Of a stretch of DNA of 64,000 nucleotides, positions 18,451 through 26,461 are shown piece by piece (position 1 is the stretch's first letter; the number at the start of each line of letters is the position of its first letter). This DNA is from Lysobacter dokdonensis DS-58 (GTDB taxonomy: Bacteria; Pseudomonadota; Gammaproteobacteria; Xanthomonadales; Xanthomonadaceae), in NCBI RefSeq assembly GCF_000770795.1, contig NZ_JRKJ01000010.1, forward strand, positions 1-64,000, read 5' to 3'. The translations under genes were made by a program, and so were the position numbers. A model generated the notes under the pieces. That model did no database searches. It was not told where the DNA came from and was given only the letters and a program-made list of their open reading frames with translations.

Positions 18451-19339
18451 AATCCCGATATCGTTTCAGGAGATCCTGGTAGGCATCGATGCGACGGTCG
18501 CGCAGGAACGGCCAGATGCGGCGGACGTGCTCGCTGCGTTCCATGTCGACCTCGGCCATCAACACCTGGGGCTCGTCCGTCTGGGCTTCGGCGAGGAACT
18601 CGCCCTGCGGGCCGAGCACGTGGCTCGAACCCCAGAAGCGGATGCCCGAGGCGCCGATGGGCGAGGGCTCGTGCCCGACGCGATTGCAGCTCAACACCGG
18701 CAGGCCGTTGGCGACCGAGTGCCCGCGATGGCTGAGGATCCACGCGTTGCGCTGTCGGTCCTTCTCGGATTGCTCGTCGTCGGGGTCCCAACCGATTGCC
18801 GTCGGGTAAAGCAGCAGTTCCGCGCCGGCGAGCGCCATCAGGCGCGCACCTTCCGGATACCACTGGTCCCAGCAGACCATGACGCCGAGGCGGCCGACCG
18901 AGGTGTTGATCGGTTCGAATCCCAGATCGCCCGGCGTGAAGTAGAACTTCTCGTAGAAGCCCGGGTCGTCGGGGATGTGCATCTTGCGGTACTTGCCCGC
19001 GGTGGAGCCGTCGCTGTCGAAGACGACCGCGGTGTTGTGGTACAGGCCCGTCGCGCGTTTTTCGAATAGCGAGGTCACCAGCACGACATTGTGCTGTTTC
19101 GCCAACTTCGACAGTCGCTCGGTGCTCGGGCCCGGGATCGTTTCGGCGAGGTCGAACTCGCACACGTTCTCGTGCTGGCAGAAGTACGGGCCGTTGTGCA
19201 GTTCCTGCAGCATCACCAGCTTCGCGCCGTTGCCCGCCGCTTCCGCCACGCGTGCTTCGATCACTTCCAGGTTCGCATCGGCCGCGCCGTGGTTGCGTTC
19301 CTGGATGAGCGCGACGGGCAGGGAAGTCTTGGGATTCAT
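18449..19339 (-). CDS. aguB: N-carbamoylputrescine amidase
   Basis: The enzyme hydrolyses N-carbamoylputrescine to putrescine, CO2 and ammonia, the last step of the plant-like agmatine route. The 296 aa nitrilase-superfamily protein has the Glu-Lys-Cys triad in LQELHNGPYF (about 46-55), YRKMHIPDDPGFYEKFYF (Lys near 120) and VMVCWDQWYPE (Cys near 157). The PDDPGFYEKFYFTPGD block is typical of this amidase. The ATG at 19339 overlaps the aguA stop by 4 bp, showing translational coupling. Confidence 0.96.
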   Translation of the reverse strand: MNPKTSLPVALIQERNHGAADANLEVIEARVAEAAGNGAKLVMLQELHNGPYFCQHENVCEFDLAETIPGPSTERLSKLAKQHNVVLVTSLFEKRATGLYHNTAVVFDSDGSTAGKYRKMHIPDDPGFYEKFYFTPGDLGFEPINTSVGRLGVMVCWDQWYPEGARLMALAGAELLLYPTAIGWDPDDEQSEKDRQRNAWILSHRGHSVANGLPVLSCNRVGHEPSPIGASGIRFWGSSHVLGPQGEFLAEAQTDEPQVLMAEVDMERSEHVRRIWPFLRDRRIDAYQDLLKRYRD

Positions 19340-20373
19340 CGGACGAGTCCTTGCGGCAATTGCATGGTGATGCAGTGGAGGCTGCCGTTCTGCCAAATGA
19401 GCGGACGGCACGGGACCTGCACGATCTCGCGGCCGGGGTAGGCCGTTCCAAGCACGGCGGCTGCCGCCGGATCCGCGGGGTCGCCGTAGGCCGGCATCAA
19501 TACCGCACCGTCGATGATCAGGTAGTTCGCATAGCTGGCTGCGAGTCGACGGCCTTCATCCAGCACCGGCCGTGCCCACGGCAACGGGAACAGGCGATAG
19601 GGCTTGCCGTCCTTCGTGCGCAGCGCCGCGATTTCGTCGGCCATCGCGCCCAACTCGGCGTAGTGCGAATCCGAAGGGTCGTCGCAGGCCTGGAACACGA
19701 TCGCATCGTCGGGCGCGAGGCGGGCGAGGGTGTCGATGTGCGCATCCGTGTCGTCGCCCTCGAGATACCCATGGTCGAGCCACAGCACGCGATCCTGGCG
19801 CAGCCATTCCTTCAGGCGCGCATCGAGCGACGCGCGATCGGACTCCGGATGGCGCTCGTGCAGGCACTTCCACGTGGTGAGCAACGTCCCGGCGCCGTCG
19901 GTTTCGATGGCGCCGCCTTCCAGTGCGAAATCGATGGACGTGCGCTCCGCGTTTTCGAACACGCCTTGCTCGACGAGGCGTTCGATCAACTGGTCATCGC
20001 GGCTGGCTTCGAACTTGCCGCCCCAACCGGTGAAGCGGAAATCGAGCAGGCGGAAGCCGTCGGGCGTGCGCAGCGTGATCGGGCCCGAGTCGCGCAGCCA
20101 CGTGTCGTCGTATTCGACTTCCACGAAGCGCACGCGCGACAGGTCCACGCGCGCCGAGCGCAGGCGCGCTTCGGCATACGTCTGCAGGTCTTCGTCGGCG
20201 ACGCACACGATCACGCGCGTGTACCGCACCAGCGCCGCCACGAGCGCGATGTAGGTCTCCTCGACCTCGCCCAGGCGATCGGCCCAGTCGGTGTCGGCGT
20301 GCGGCCATGCGATCAGGACCGCGGACTGGGACTCCCATTCCGCGGGGAAACGTTCGACAGCGTGTTGGGGCAT
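19336..20373 (-). CDS. aguA: Agmatine deiminase
   Basis: This enzyme converts agmatine to N-carbamoylputrescine and ammonia, feeding the coupled aguB product. The 345 aa guanidino-group-modifying enzyme shows YDDTWLRDSGP (about 88-98), FALEGGAIETDG (about 149-160), LDHGYLEGDDTDAHID with the catalytic His, and the nucleophile Cys in SLHCITMQLPQG near the C terminus. ATG 20373 gives the family start MPQHAVERFPAEW and overlaps the stop of the upstream gene by 1 bp (TGATG). No arginine decarboxylase gene is in the window. Confidence 0.96.
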   Translation of the reverse strand: MPQHAVERFPAEWESQSAVLIAWPHADTDWADRLGEVEETYIALVAALVRYTRVIVCVADEDLQTYAEARLRSARVDLSRVRFVEVEYDDTWLRDSGPITLRTPDGFRLLDFRFTGWGGKFEASRDDQLIERLVEQGVFENAERTSIDFALEGGAIETDGAGTLLTTWKCLHERHPESDRASLDARLKEWLRQDRVLWLDHGYLEGDDTDAHIDTLARLAPDDAIVFQACDDPSDSHYAELGAMADEIAALRTKDGKPYRLFPLPWARPVLDEGRRLAASYANYLIIDGAVLMPAYGDPADPAAAAVLGTAYPGREIVQVPCRPLIWQNGSLHCITMQLPQGLVR

Positions 20374-20750
20374 CAGCGGATGGCGGGTTTCGGGCCCACT
20401 TCGTTGGCGTCGGCCTTGTTGGCCACCGCATCGATGACGCGGTTCTTTTCGAAGTAGACGGTGAAGGTGGGGTAGGTCCAGCGGTTGATCGTCGGCCACT
20501 GGCGCTTCTGGCCGCCGCGCGGGTCGAGCTTGCTGCTCGGCGCGCCGAATTTGGATTCCACTTCCTGCGCGCTCATGCCGCGGGGGGGCATGGCGGCGGT
20601 GTTCTCTTCGCGCACGCGCTCGATGAGCAGCGTGTCGCCTTCGGTGACGCGGACGGCCTGGACGGGCGTGCCCGTCGCGGTGTCCTGCGCGAAGGCGGGG
20701 CCGGCGAAGGCGAGGGCGAAGACGGATACGGCAATGATGCGAACGACCAT
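20373..20750 (-). CDS. SmpA/OmlA-like secreted protein
   Basis: This is a small exported protein of 125 aa. Residues 1-22 form a signal peptide ending AFAQ. The mature part has GMSAQEVESKFGAP and WTYPTFTVYFEKNRVIDAV, the pattern of the SmpA/OmlA (BamE-like) fold, which often helps outer-membrane assembly or binds beta-lactamase-like partners. It has no lipobox, so it should be soluble in the periplasm. It is the first gene of the aguA-aguB operon and overlaps aguA by 1 bp; why it should be tied to putrescine synthesis is unclear. Fold assignment is from pattern only. Confidence 0.78.
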   Translation of the reverse strand: MVVRIIAVSVFALAFAGPAFAQDTATGTPVQAVRVTEGDTLLIERVREENTAAMPPRGMSAQEVESKFGAPSSKLDPRGGQKRQWPTINRWTYPTFTVYFEKNRVIDAVANKADANEVGPKPAIR

Positions 20751-20816
20751 GCGAGCTCTCCCCGGAGGCATTCAACCTGAATGCAGTGGGCGGATTGTAA
20801 GCACAGGGCGGAATCC

Positions 20817-20849
20817 AAAAATGCGAAAGCCGCCTCGCGGCGGCTCTCG
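20817..20849 (-). terminator. Terminator of rpmJ
   Basis: On the minus strand an 11 bp stem with one mismatch (20839-20849 / 20824-20834, loop of 4) is followed by GCATTTTT. It lies 25 bp after the rpmJ stop. Confidence 0.7.
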
Positions 20850-20874
20850 ACGTACCGGCAAATCGCGGCCCGGC

Positions 20875-21000
20875 TTAGCGCTGGCGCGCCTTGAAACGCG
20901 GGTTGGACTTGCAGATCACGAAGACCTTGCCACGACGGCGGACCACCTTGCAGTCGCGGTGACGGGCCTTCGCCGACTTCAGGGAGGACAGGACCTTCAT
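20875..21000 (-). CDS. rpmJ: 50S ribosomal protein L36, zinc-free (C-minus) type
   Basis: This 41 aa protein ([17 protein letters not shown] start) is ribosomal protein L36. It keeps only two Cys (17 and 30) and lacks the full CxxC...C...H zinc site of the standard form, so it is the C-minus type, like E. coli YkgO. In many bacteria such paralogues replace the zinc form when zinc is scarce; in xanthomonads it may be the only L36. It has its own terminator and is divergent from cmk. No Zur site could be recognised by eye. Confidence 0.95.
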   Translation of the reverse strand: MKVLSSLKSAKARHRDCKVVRRRGKVFVICKSNPRFKARQR

Positions 21001-21088
21001 GATACGAACCTCGGCAACGGTTGAATGGATGGATGACGCGAAGCCGCGCATTCTGACGGGTTTTCTTCGGCCGCTCAAGTGGTTGCAC

Positions 21089-21094
21089 TACAAT
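21089..21094 (+). promoter_or_regulatory. Candidate -10 box of cmk
   Basis: TACAAT ends 8 nt before the cmk ATG, in the 102 bp gap divergent from rpmJ. No good -35 hexamer is visible at 16-18 bp. The position implies a leaderless or nearly leaderless message. Confidence 0.45.
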
Positions 21095-21102
21095 CCCGTG
21101 CC

Positions 21103-21789
21103 ATGACCGACGCCCCCCTTCAGACTTCCCTCCCGCCCGTCCTCACCATCGACGGCCCTTCCGGCTCCGGCAAGGGCACCATCAGCCGCCACGTGGCCCA
21201 GCGCCTGGGCTGGCATTACCTCGATTCGGGCGCGTTGTACCGCGCGGTGGGCATCAGCGCCAGCTGGAACGATATCGACCTTTCCGACGCTTCGGCGCTC
21301 GTTCGCTGCACGTTCGACACCGTCATCGACTTCCGCGAGGACGATGGCGGCGAGCCGCGGGTCATCGTCAACGGCGTTGACGCCACCGATGAGCTGCGCA
21401 CCGAGACCGCCGGCGCGGCCGCTTCCGCCATCGCGGCCATCCCCGAAGTCCGCGCTGCGCTCAAGGACGCCCAGCGCGCCTACCGCCGCCCGCCGGGCCT
21501 GGTGGCCGACGGCCGCGACATGGGCACCGTGATCTTCCCCGACGCCGCCATCAAGGTCTTCCTGACGGCCAGTGCCGAGGAACGGGCCGAAAGGCGCCAT
21601 AAGCAGTTGAGCGACAAGGGAGTTTCCGTTACATTGCCCGGTCTGCTGCGGGAGATCCTCGCCCGCGACGCCCGCGATGCGAACCGGGCAGTGGCACCGC
21701 TGCGGCCGGCCGATGATGCCGTCCGCATCGATACCACGGGCCTGTCCATCGAGACCGTCGTCGAGCGCGTGCTCGCACTGATGCAGTAA
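21103..21789 (+). CDS. cmk: Cytidylate kinase
   Basis: The enzyme phosphorylates CMP and dCMP with ATP for nucleotide synthesis. The 228 aa protein has the P-loop [10 protein letters not shown] at about 17-26, the substrate motif [10 protein letters not shown], and [16 protein letters not shown] 21103 (MTDAPLQTS) is preferred over an upstream in-frame start that would lie before the promoter box. It is followed by rpsA, the widely conserved cmk-rpsA-ihfB order. Confidence 0.96.
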   Translation: MTDAPLQTSLPPVLTIDGPSGSGKGTISRHVAQRLGWHYLDSGALYRAVGISASWNDIDLSDASALVRCTFDTVIDFREDDGGEPRVIVNGVDATDELRTETAGAAASAIAAIPEVRAALKDAQRAYRRPPGLVADGRDMGTVIFPDAAIKVFLTASAEERAERRHKQLSDKGVSVTLPGLLREILARDARDANRAVAPLRPADDAVRIDTTGLSIETVVERVLALMQ

Positions 21790-21887
21790 AGCCCACGGCG
21801 CGCATGGGTGCGCGTCGCGGTTCATTCCTCCAACCCCCTGGCGCTTCATCCCGAAGCACCGCCTGAGAATTTCCAATGTCCGCTGCA

Positions 21888-23573
21888 ATGACCGAATCTT
21901 TTGCCGAACTGTTCGAACAGAGCCAGGCCAGCCTGGCCAAGCTCAAGCCCGGCTCCATCGTCACCGGTGTCGTCGTCGAGGTCCGCACGGACGTCGTCGT
22001 CATCAACGCCGGCCTGAAGTCCGAAGGCATCGTGCCGATCGAACAGTTCCGCAACGACGCCGGCGAAATCGACGTGGGTGTGGGCGACGAAGTGAAGGTC
22101 GCGCTCGACTCGCTCGAGAACGGCTTCGGCGAAACCGTGCTGTCCCGCGAAAAGGCCAAGCGCGCGATGGTGTGGGACGAACTCGAGCAGGCCCTCGAGA
22201 AGAACGAAACCATCACCGGCCGCATCAGCGGCAAGGTCAAGGGCGGTTTCACCGTCGACATCAAGGACGTCCGCGCATTCCTGCCCGGTTCCCTGGTTGA
22301 CGTGCGCCCGGTCCGCGACCCGGTGTACCTGGAAGGCAAGGAACTCGAGTTCAAGCTCATCAAGCTTGACCGCAAGCGCAACAATGTCGTCGTCTCCCGC
22401 CGTGCGGTGGTCGAGAGCGAACATTCGGAAGAGCGCGAGCAGCTGCTCGAGAAGCTGGTCGAGGGCGCGGTGCTCAAGGGCGTCGTCAAGAACCTCACCG
22501 ACTACGGCGCGTTCGTGGACCTCGGCGGCATCGACGGCCTGCTGCACATCACCGACATGGCCTGGAAGCGCGTGCGCCATCCGTCCGAAGTCGTGGAAGT
22601 CGGCCAGGAACTCGACGTCCGCGTGCTCAAGTACGACCGCGAGCGCAACCGCGTCAGCCTCGGCCTCAAGCAGCTGGGCGAGGATCCGTGGGACAACATC
22701 GCCCGTCGTTACCCGGCCAACACCCGCGTGTTCGGCAAGGTCTCCAACGTCACCGATTACGGCGCGTTCGTCGAAATCGAGCCGGGCGTCGAAGGCCTGG
22801 TCCACGTGTCCGAAATGGACTGGACCAACAAGAACGTCAACCCGTCCAAGGTGGTCCAGGTCGGCGACGAAGTGCAGGTCATGGTGCTCGACGTGGATGA
22901 AGAGCGCCGCCGCATCTCGCTCGGCATGAAGCAGGTCACCAGCAATCCGTGGGAAACGTTCGCGGCGATCCACAAGAAGGGCGACAAGGTGTCGGGCCAG
23001 ATCAAGTCGATCACCGACTTCGGCATCTTCATCGGCCTGGATGGCGGCATCGACGGCCTGATCCACCTGTCGGACATCAGCTGGAACTCCACCGGCGAAG
23101 ACGTCGCGCGCAACTTCAAGAAGGGCGACAACCTCGACGCCGTCGTGCTCGCGGTCGACCCGGAACGCGAGCGCATCTCGCTGGGCGTCAAGCAGCTCGA
23201 GCAGGATCCGTTCGGCCAGTACATGGCCGCCAATCCGAAGGGCTCGAAGGTCAAGGGCACCGTCAAGGAAGTGGACGCCAAGGGCGCGACCATCGACCTG
23301 GGCGACGGCGTGGAAGGCTATGTGTCCGTGCGCGACATTTCGCACGACCGCATCGACGACGCCACCCAGCACCTGAAGGCCGGCGACCAGGTCGAAGCCA
23401 AGTTCATCGGCATGGACCGCAAGGGCCGCACGCTGCAGCTGTCGATCAAGGCGAAGGACGAGGCGGACACCGCCGAAGCCCTGGCCGAGTACAACAAGGC
23501 ATCGGACGCTTCCACGGGCACCACGCGCCTCGGCGCGCTGCTCCGCGAGCAGCTGAACAACAAGTCCGAGTAA
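21888..23573 (+). CDS. rpsA: 30S ribosomal protein S1
   Basis: S1 binds mRNA and helps the 30S subunit unfold and load structured leaders. The 561 aa protein has six S1 repeats; typical motifs are [39 protein letters not shown] and [21 protein letters not shown] take ATG 21888 because [12 protein letters not shown] matches E. coli S1 from its first residue; an in-frame ATG at 21876 would add four residues and has a slightly better purine-rich stretch upstream. The 98 bp before it lacks a strong Shine-Dalgarno, as is known for rpsA. Confidence 0.97.
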   Translation: MTESFAELFEQSQASLAKLKPGSIVTGVVVEVRTDVVVINAGLKSEGIVPIEQFRNDAGEIDVGVGDEVKVALDSLENGFGETVLSREKAKRAMVWDELEQALEKNETITGRISGKVKGGFTVDIKDVRAFLPGSLVDVRPVRDPVYLEGKELEFKLIKLDRKRNNVVVSRRAVVESEHSEEREQLLEKLVEGAVLKGVVKNLTDYGAFVDLGGIDGLLHITDMAWKRVRHPSEVVEVGQELDVRVLKYDRERNRVSLGLKQLGEDPWDNIARRYPANTRVFGKVSNVTDYGAFVEIEPGVEGLVHVSEMDWTNKNVNPSKVVQVGDEVQVMVLDVDEERRRISLGMKQVTSNPWETFAAIHKKGDKVSGQIKSITDFGIFIGLDGGIDGLIHLSDISWNSTGEDVARNFKKGDNLDAVVLAVDPERERISLGVKQLEQDPFGQYMAANPKGSKVKGTVKEVDAKGATIDLGDGVEGYVSVRDISHDRIDDATQHLKAGDQVEAKFIGMDRKGRTLQLSIKAKDEADTAEALAEYNKASDASTGTTRLGALLREQLNNKSE

Positions 23574-23585
23574 GGTAGTCCCGCG

Positions 23586-23614
23586 AAGGCGGCCCGGTGA
23601 CCCGGGCCGCCTTT
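23586..23614 (+). terminator. Terminator-like hairpin after rpsA
   Basis: A 12 bp GC-rich stem (AAGGCGGCCCGG / CCGGGCCGCCTT) with a 4 nt loop sits 12 bp after the rpsA stop. The T run is short, so read-through to ihfB is likely. Confidence 0.6.
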
Positions 23615-23660
23615 CGCACAAGCAAGACCCGCACGTCCCGCCAGCGACCGACGAGCCCGA

Positions 23661-23963
23661 ATGACCAAGTCCGAACTGATCGAGATCCTCTCCGCGCGTC
23701 AGGGCCACCTGAAGGCGGACGACGTCGATCTCGCGGTGAAGTCGTTGCTCGAGATGATGGGCGCCTCCCTCAGTGGCGGCGAACGCATCGAGATCCGCGG
23801 GTTCGGCAGCTTCTCGCTGCACTACCGCCCGCCGCGCCTCGGGCGCAACCCGAAGACCGGCGACTCCGTCGCGCTTCCGGGCAAGCACGTGCCGCACTTC
23901 AAGCCCGGCAAGGAACTGCGCGAACGCGTCAGCGGCGTCGTGCCCGTCGAACCGGACGCCTGA
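23661..23963 (+). CDS. ihfB: Integration host factor subunit beta
   Basis: IHF beta pairs with IHF alpha (not in the window) to bend DNA at specific sites in transcription, replication and recombination. The 100 aa protein starts [14 protein letters not shown] and has the DNA-binding arm [25 protein letters not shown] at about 63-87, where the proline at the tip intercalates into DNA. Length and neighbours (rpsA, lapA) are as usual. Confidence 0.96.
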   Translation: MTKSELIEILSARQGHLKADDVDLAVKSLLEMMGASLSGGERIEIRGFGSFSLHYRPPRLGRNPKTGDSVALPGKHVPHFKPGKELRERVSGVVPVEPDA

Positions 23964-24011
23964 CCCATCGGCTAAGCTGATCCCTCGTATGCGAAGGAGC
24001 CGCAGCGCCGA

Positions 24012-24284
24012 ATGATCCGCCTCATCCGAATCCTCATCGCCCTCGCATGCCTCGCGGCAGGCATCGTCGTGGGCGCGCTCAATCCGCAACCGGCGGTGCT
24101 CGACTTCGGTTTCGCGCGCGCGACCAGTTCGCTCGGCGTCATCGTGCTGGTGTCGCTGCTCGTCGGCGTCGTCGCCGGCGGCCTCGCGCTTGCGGCCAGC
24201 GTCATCCTGCCCCTGCACCACCGCCTGCGTCGCGCGCAGAAGCCTGGCGACGCTCGTCCCCCCATCGACCGGCCGATCCCCTGA
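24012..24284 (+). CDS. lapA: LapA-domain inner-membrane protein
   Basis: LapA is the small inner-membrane partner of LapB. The 90 aa protein has two membrane segments (about 4-24 and 41-66) separated by a short loop with NPQPAVLDFGF, which matches the LapA (formerly YciS/DUF1049) family, and a basic tail. AAGGAG at 23994-23999 is the likely ribosome binding site. It is 3 bp from lapB, so the pair is one unit. Confidence 0.88.
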   Translation: MIRLIRILIALACLAAGIVVGALNPQPAVLDFGFARATSSLGVIVLVSLLVGVVAGGLALAASVILPLHHRLRRAQKPGDARPPIDRPIP

Positions 24285-24287
24285 CGC

Positions 24288-25469
24288 ATGCTGCAATTCG
24301 TCAACCAGTGGTTCTGGTTCTTCCTGCTGCTGCCGCTCGCGGCGTGGAGCGGGTGGCTCATCGGCCGCCGCGGTGGCGAGCGCCACAGCGACACGCAGGT
24401 CAGTCGTCTGTCGACGACGTACTTCCGCGGGCTGAACTACCTGCTCAACGAGCAACCCGACAAGGCGATCGAAGTCTTCCTGCGCATCGCCGAGCTGGAC
24501 AAGGACACGTTCGAAACGCAGGTCGCCCTGGGCCACCTGTTCCGCCGTCGCGGTGAAGTCGATCGCGCGATCCGCCTGCACCAGGCGCTCGTGCAGCGGC
24601 CCGACCTGTCCGACCAGCAGAAGGTGCAGGCGCTGCTCGCATTGGGCGAGGACTACATGCGCTCGGGGTTGCTCGATCGCGCGGAGACCGTCTTCAGCGA
24701 CCTCGTGCGCCTCGACATGCGCGCACCGCAAGCGCTCAAGCATCTGATCGGCATCTACCAGGCCGAACGCGATTGGGCGAAGGCGATCGAGAACGCAACG
24801 CGCTTCGAGGAAATCACCAGTGAGCCGATGGGCAAGCTGGTCGCGCAATTCGAATGCGAACTCGCCGACCGCCATCGCGCCGCGGGAGAAGTGGAAGCCG
24901 CACGCGCCGCCGTCGCCCGTGCGTACGAAGCCGATGCCAACTCCGTGCGCGCCGGCATCCTCGAAGGCCGCATCGAACTGGACGACGGCAACGACGCCGC
25001 CGCGATCCGCGCGTTCGAGCGCGTCGCGCGCATCGACGCCGACTACCTGCCGGAAATCCTCCCGCAGCTGCTGCCCGCGTACGAACGCGTCGGCGACCTG
25101 TCGGGCGCACGCAGCTTCCTCACCGAGATGATCGAGCACTATCGTGGTGTCGCGCCGGTGCTCGCGCTGACGAAGATGGTCGAGTCGGAAGAGGGCGTCA
25201 CCTCTGCGCGCACATATCTGGCGCAGCAGCTCAAGGATCGTCCTTCCGTGCGCGGCGAAGCGGCGCTGATCGACCTCACGCTCGCCGACGGCGGCGATCC
25301 GGCCGCCACGCTCGAAGACCTCAAGCACATCACCGACCAATTGCTCGTGCGCAATCCGAGCTACCGCTGCAACCGTTGCGGCTTCGGCGCACGCGCGCAC
25401 CACTGGCAATGCCCCAGCTGCAAGGAATGGGGTTCGATCAAGCCGTTGCTGAACTACGCGGTCGTCTGA
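24288..25469 (+). CDS. lapB: LPS assembly protein LapB
   Basis: LapB (YciM) presents LpxC to FtsH for degradation and so sets the rate of lipopolysaccharide synthesis. The 393 aa protein has an N-terminal membrane anchor (about 6-24), TPR repeats across about 45-340, and a C-terminal rubredoxin-like metal site with CNRCGF and CPSCKEWG. The stop overlaps the next start by 1 bp, so it is coupled to the polysaccharide genes that follow. Confidence 0.95.
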   Translation: MLQFVNQWFWFFLLLPLAAWSGWLIGRRGGERHSDTQVSRLSTTYFRGLNYLLNEQPDKAIEVFLRIAELDKDTFETQVALGHLFRRRGEVDRAIRLHQALVQRPDLSDQQKVQALLALGEDYMRSGLLDRAETVFSDLVRLDMRAPQALKHLIGIYQAERDWAKAIENATRFEEITSEPMGKLVAQFECELADRHRAAGEVEAARAAVARAYEADANSVRAGILEGRIELDDGNDAAAIRAFERVARIDADYLPEILPQLLPAYERVGDLSGARSFLTEMIEHYRGVAPVLALTKMVESEEGVTSARTYLAQQLKDRPSVRGEAALIDLTLADGGDPAATLEDLKHITDQLLVRNPSYRCNRCGFGARAHHWQCPSCKEWGSIKPLLNYAVV

Positions 25470-26461
25470 TGTTCGCCGCCTGGCTGTGCGCCAGCCTGTC
25501 GATCGGTGTGGCGGGTACGTGGCTCGCGCGCGTCTATGCGCTGCGCCGCGGCGTGCTCGACGCTCCGGGCGAACGCCGCGCGCATTCGGTGCCAACGCCG
25601 CGCGGCGGCGGAATTTCCATCGTGGTCGCGTTGCTGCTCACGGGTCTGTGGTTGCTGCGCGTCGTGAACGATCCGGTCGAACTGGGCTGCGCGCTCGCGG
25701 GTCTGGCGCTCGTCGCGGGCGTGGGCCTGGTCGACGACCATCGTCCGTTGTCGCCCTTCCTGCGCCTGGGCGTTCAGATCGTCGCCGCGGGCCTGCTCGC
25801 GATGGGCACGTGGCACGCGACGCATGAACCGATCTTCGCTGTCGCGGCATTCGTGCTGGCGATGGCGCTGGCGAACATCTGGAATTTCATGGACGGGATC
25901 GACGGCATTGCGGCGTCGCAGGCGCTGCTGTGCGCGCTGGCCATCGGCGTCCTGCATCCAGGGCCGTGGTCTTGGTGGGCCTTCGGAATGGCCGCCGCGA
26001 CACTGGGGTTCCTGCCGTTCAACTTCCCGAAAGCGCGCATCTTCCTTGGCGACGTGGGGAGCGGGGCGCTCGGATTCGCACTCGCGGCCTTGCTCATCAA
26101 TATGGTGGCGAACAGTCCGCCCGTGAACGCGTGGTTCTGGGCCTTGCCGCTCTCGGCCTTTACCATCGACGCCACGCTGACGCTGGCCCGGCGCGTGGTG
26201 CGCCGGGAACGCTGGTGGCGACCGCACGCCCAGCACCTGTACCAACAGTGGGCGCGCCGCACGGGGTCGCACGCGAAGGTCACGCTCGCTTACGCGGCGT
26301 GGACGCTCGCGTCCATCGGTCTGATGGTCGCCCTCGGAAGCCCCGGGCGGAGCGGAACGTGGGTGTCCGCTGTCGCCGTCGCGTGGTATACCGCCGGTGC
26401 AGGGGTTTGGTGGATGCTGCAAACGGAAAGGAGTGCCGCGGTGAAGGAATACACCGAATGA
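25469..26461 (+). CDS. WecA/WbpL-like undecaprenyl-phosphate sugar-1-phosphate transferase
   Basis: This enzyme would start O-antigen or related glycan synthesis by moving a HexNAc-1-phosphate from its UDP form to undecaprenyl phosphate. The 330 aa protein has about ten membrane segments and the MraY/WecA family motifs: LVDDHRPLSP, NIWNFMDGIDG, FLGDVGSG, and the cytoplasmic His motif RPHAQHLYQQW. Translation begins inside the lapB stop (TGATG). The exact sugar is unknown. The companion dehydratase downstream makes a WbpL-like role in O-antigen start more likely than an enterobacterial antigen role. Confidence 0.9.
   Translation: MFAAWLCASLSIGVAGTWLARVYALRRGVLDAPGERRAHSVPTPRGGGISIVVALLLTGLWLLRVVNDPVELGCALAGLALVAGVGLVDDHRPLSPFLRLGVQIVAAGLLAMGTWHATHEPIFAVAAFVLAMALANIWNFMDGIDGIAASQALLCALAIGVLHPGPWSWWAFGMAAATLGFLPFNFPKARIFLGDVGSGALGFALAALLINMVANSPPVNAWFWALPLSAFTIDATLTLARRVVRRERWWRPHAQHLYQQWARRTGSHAKVTLAYAAWTLASIGLMVALGSPGRSGTWVSAVAVAWYTAGAGVWWMLQTERSAAVKEYTE

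Noticed and set aside
21846-25595. Long minus-strand open frame opposite rpsA-ihfB-lapA-lapB
   Set aside because: It crosses four well-identified genes and has no family features.
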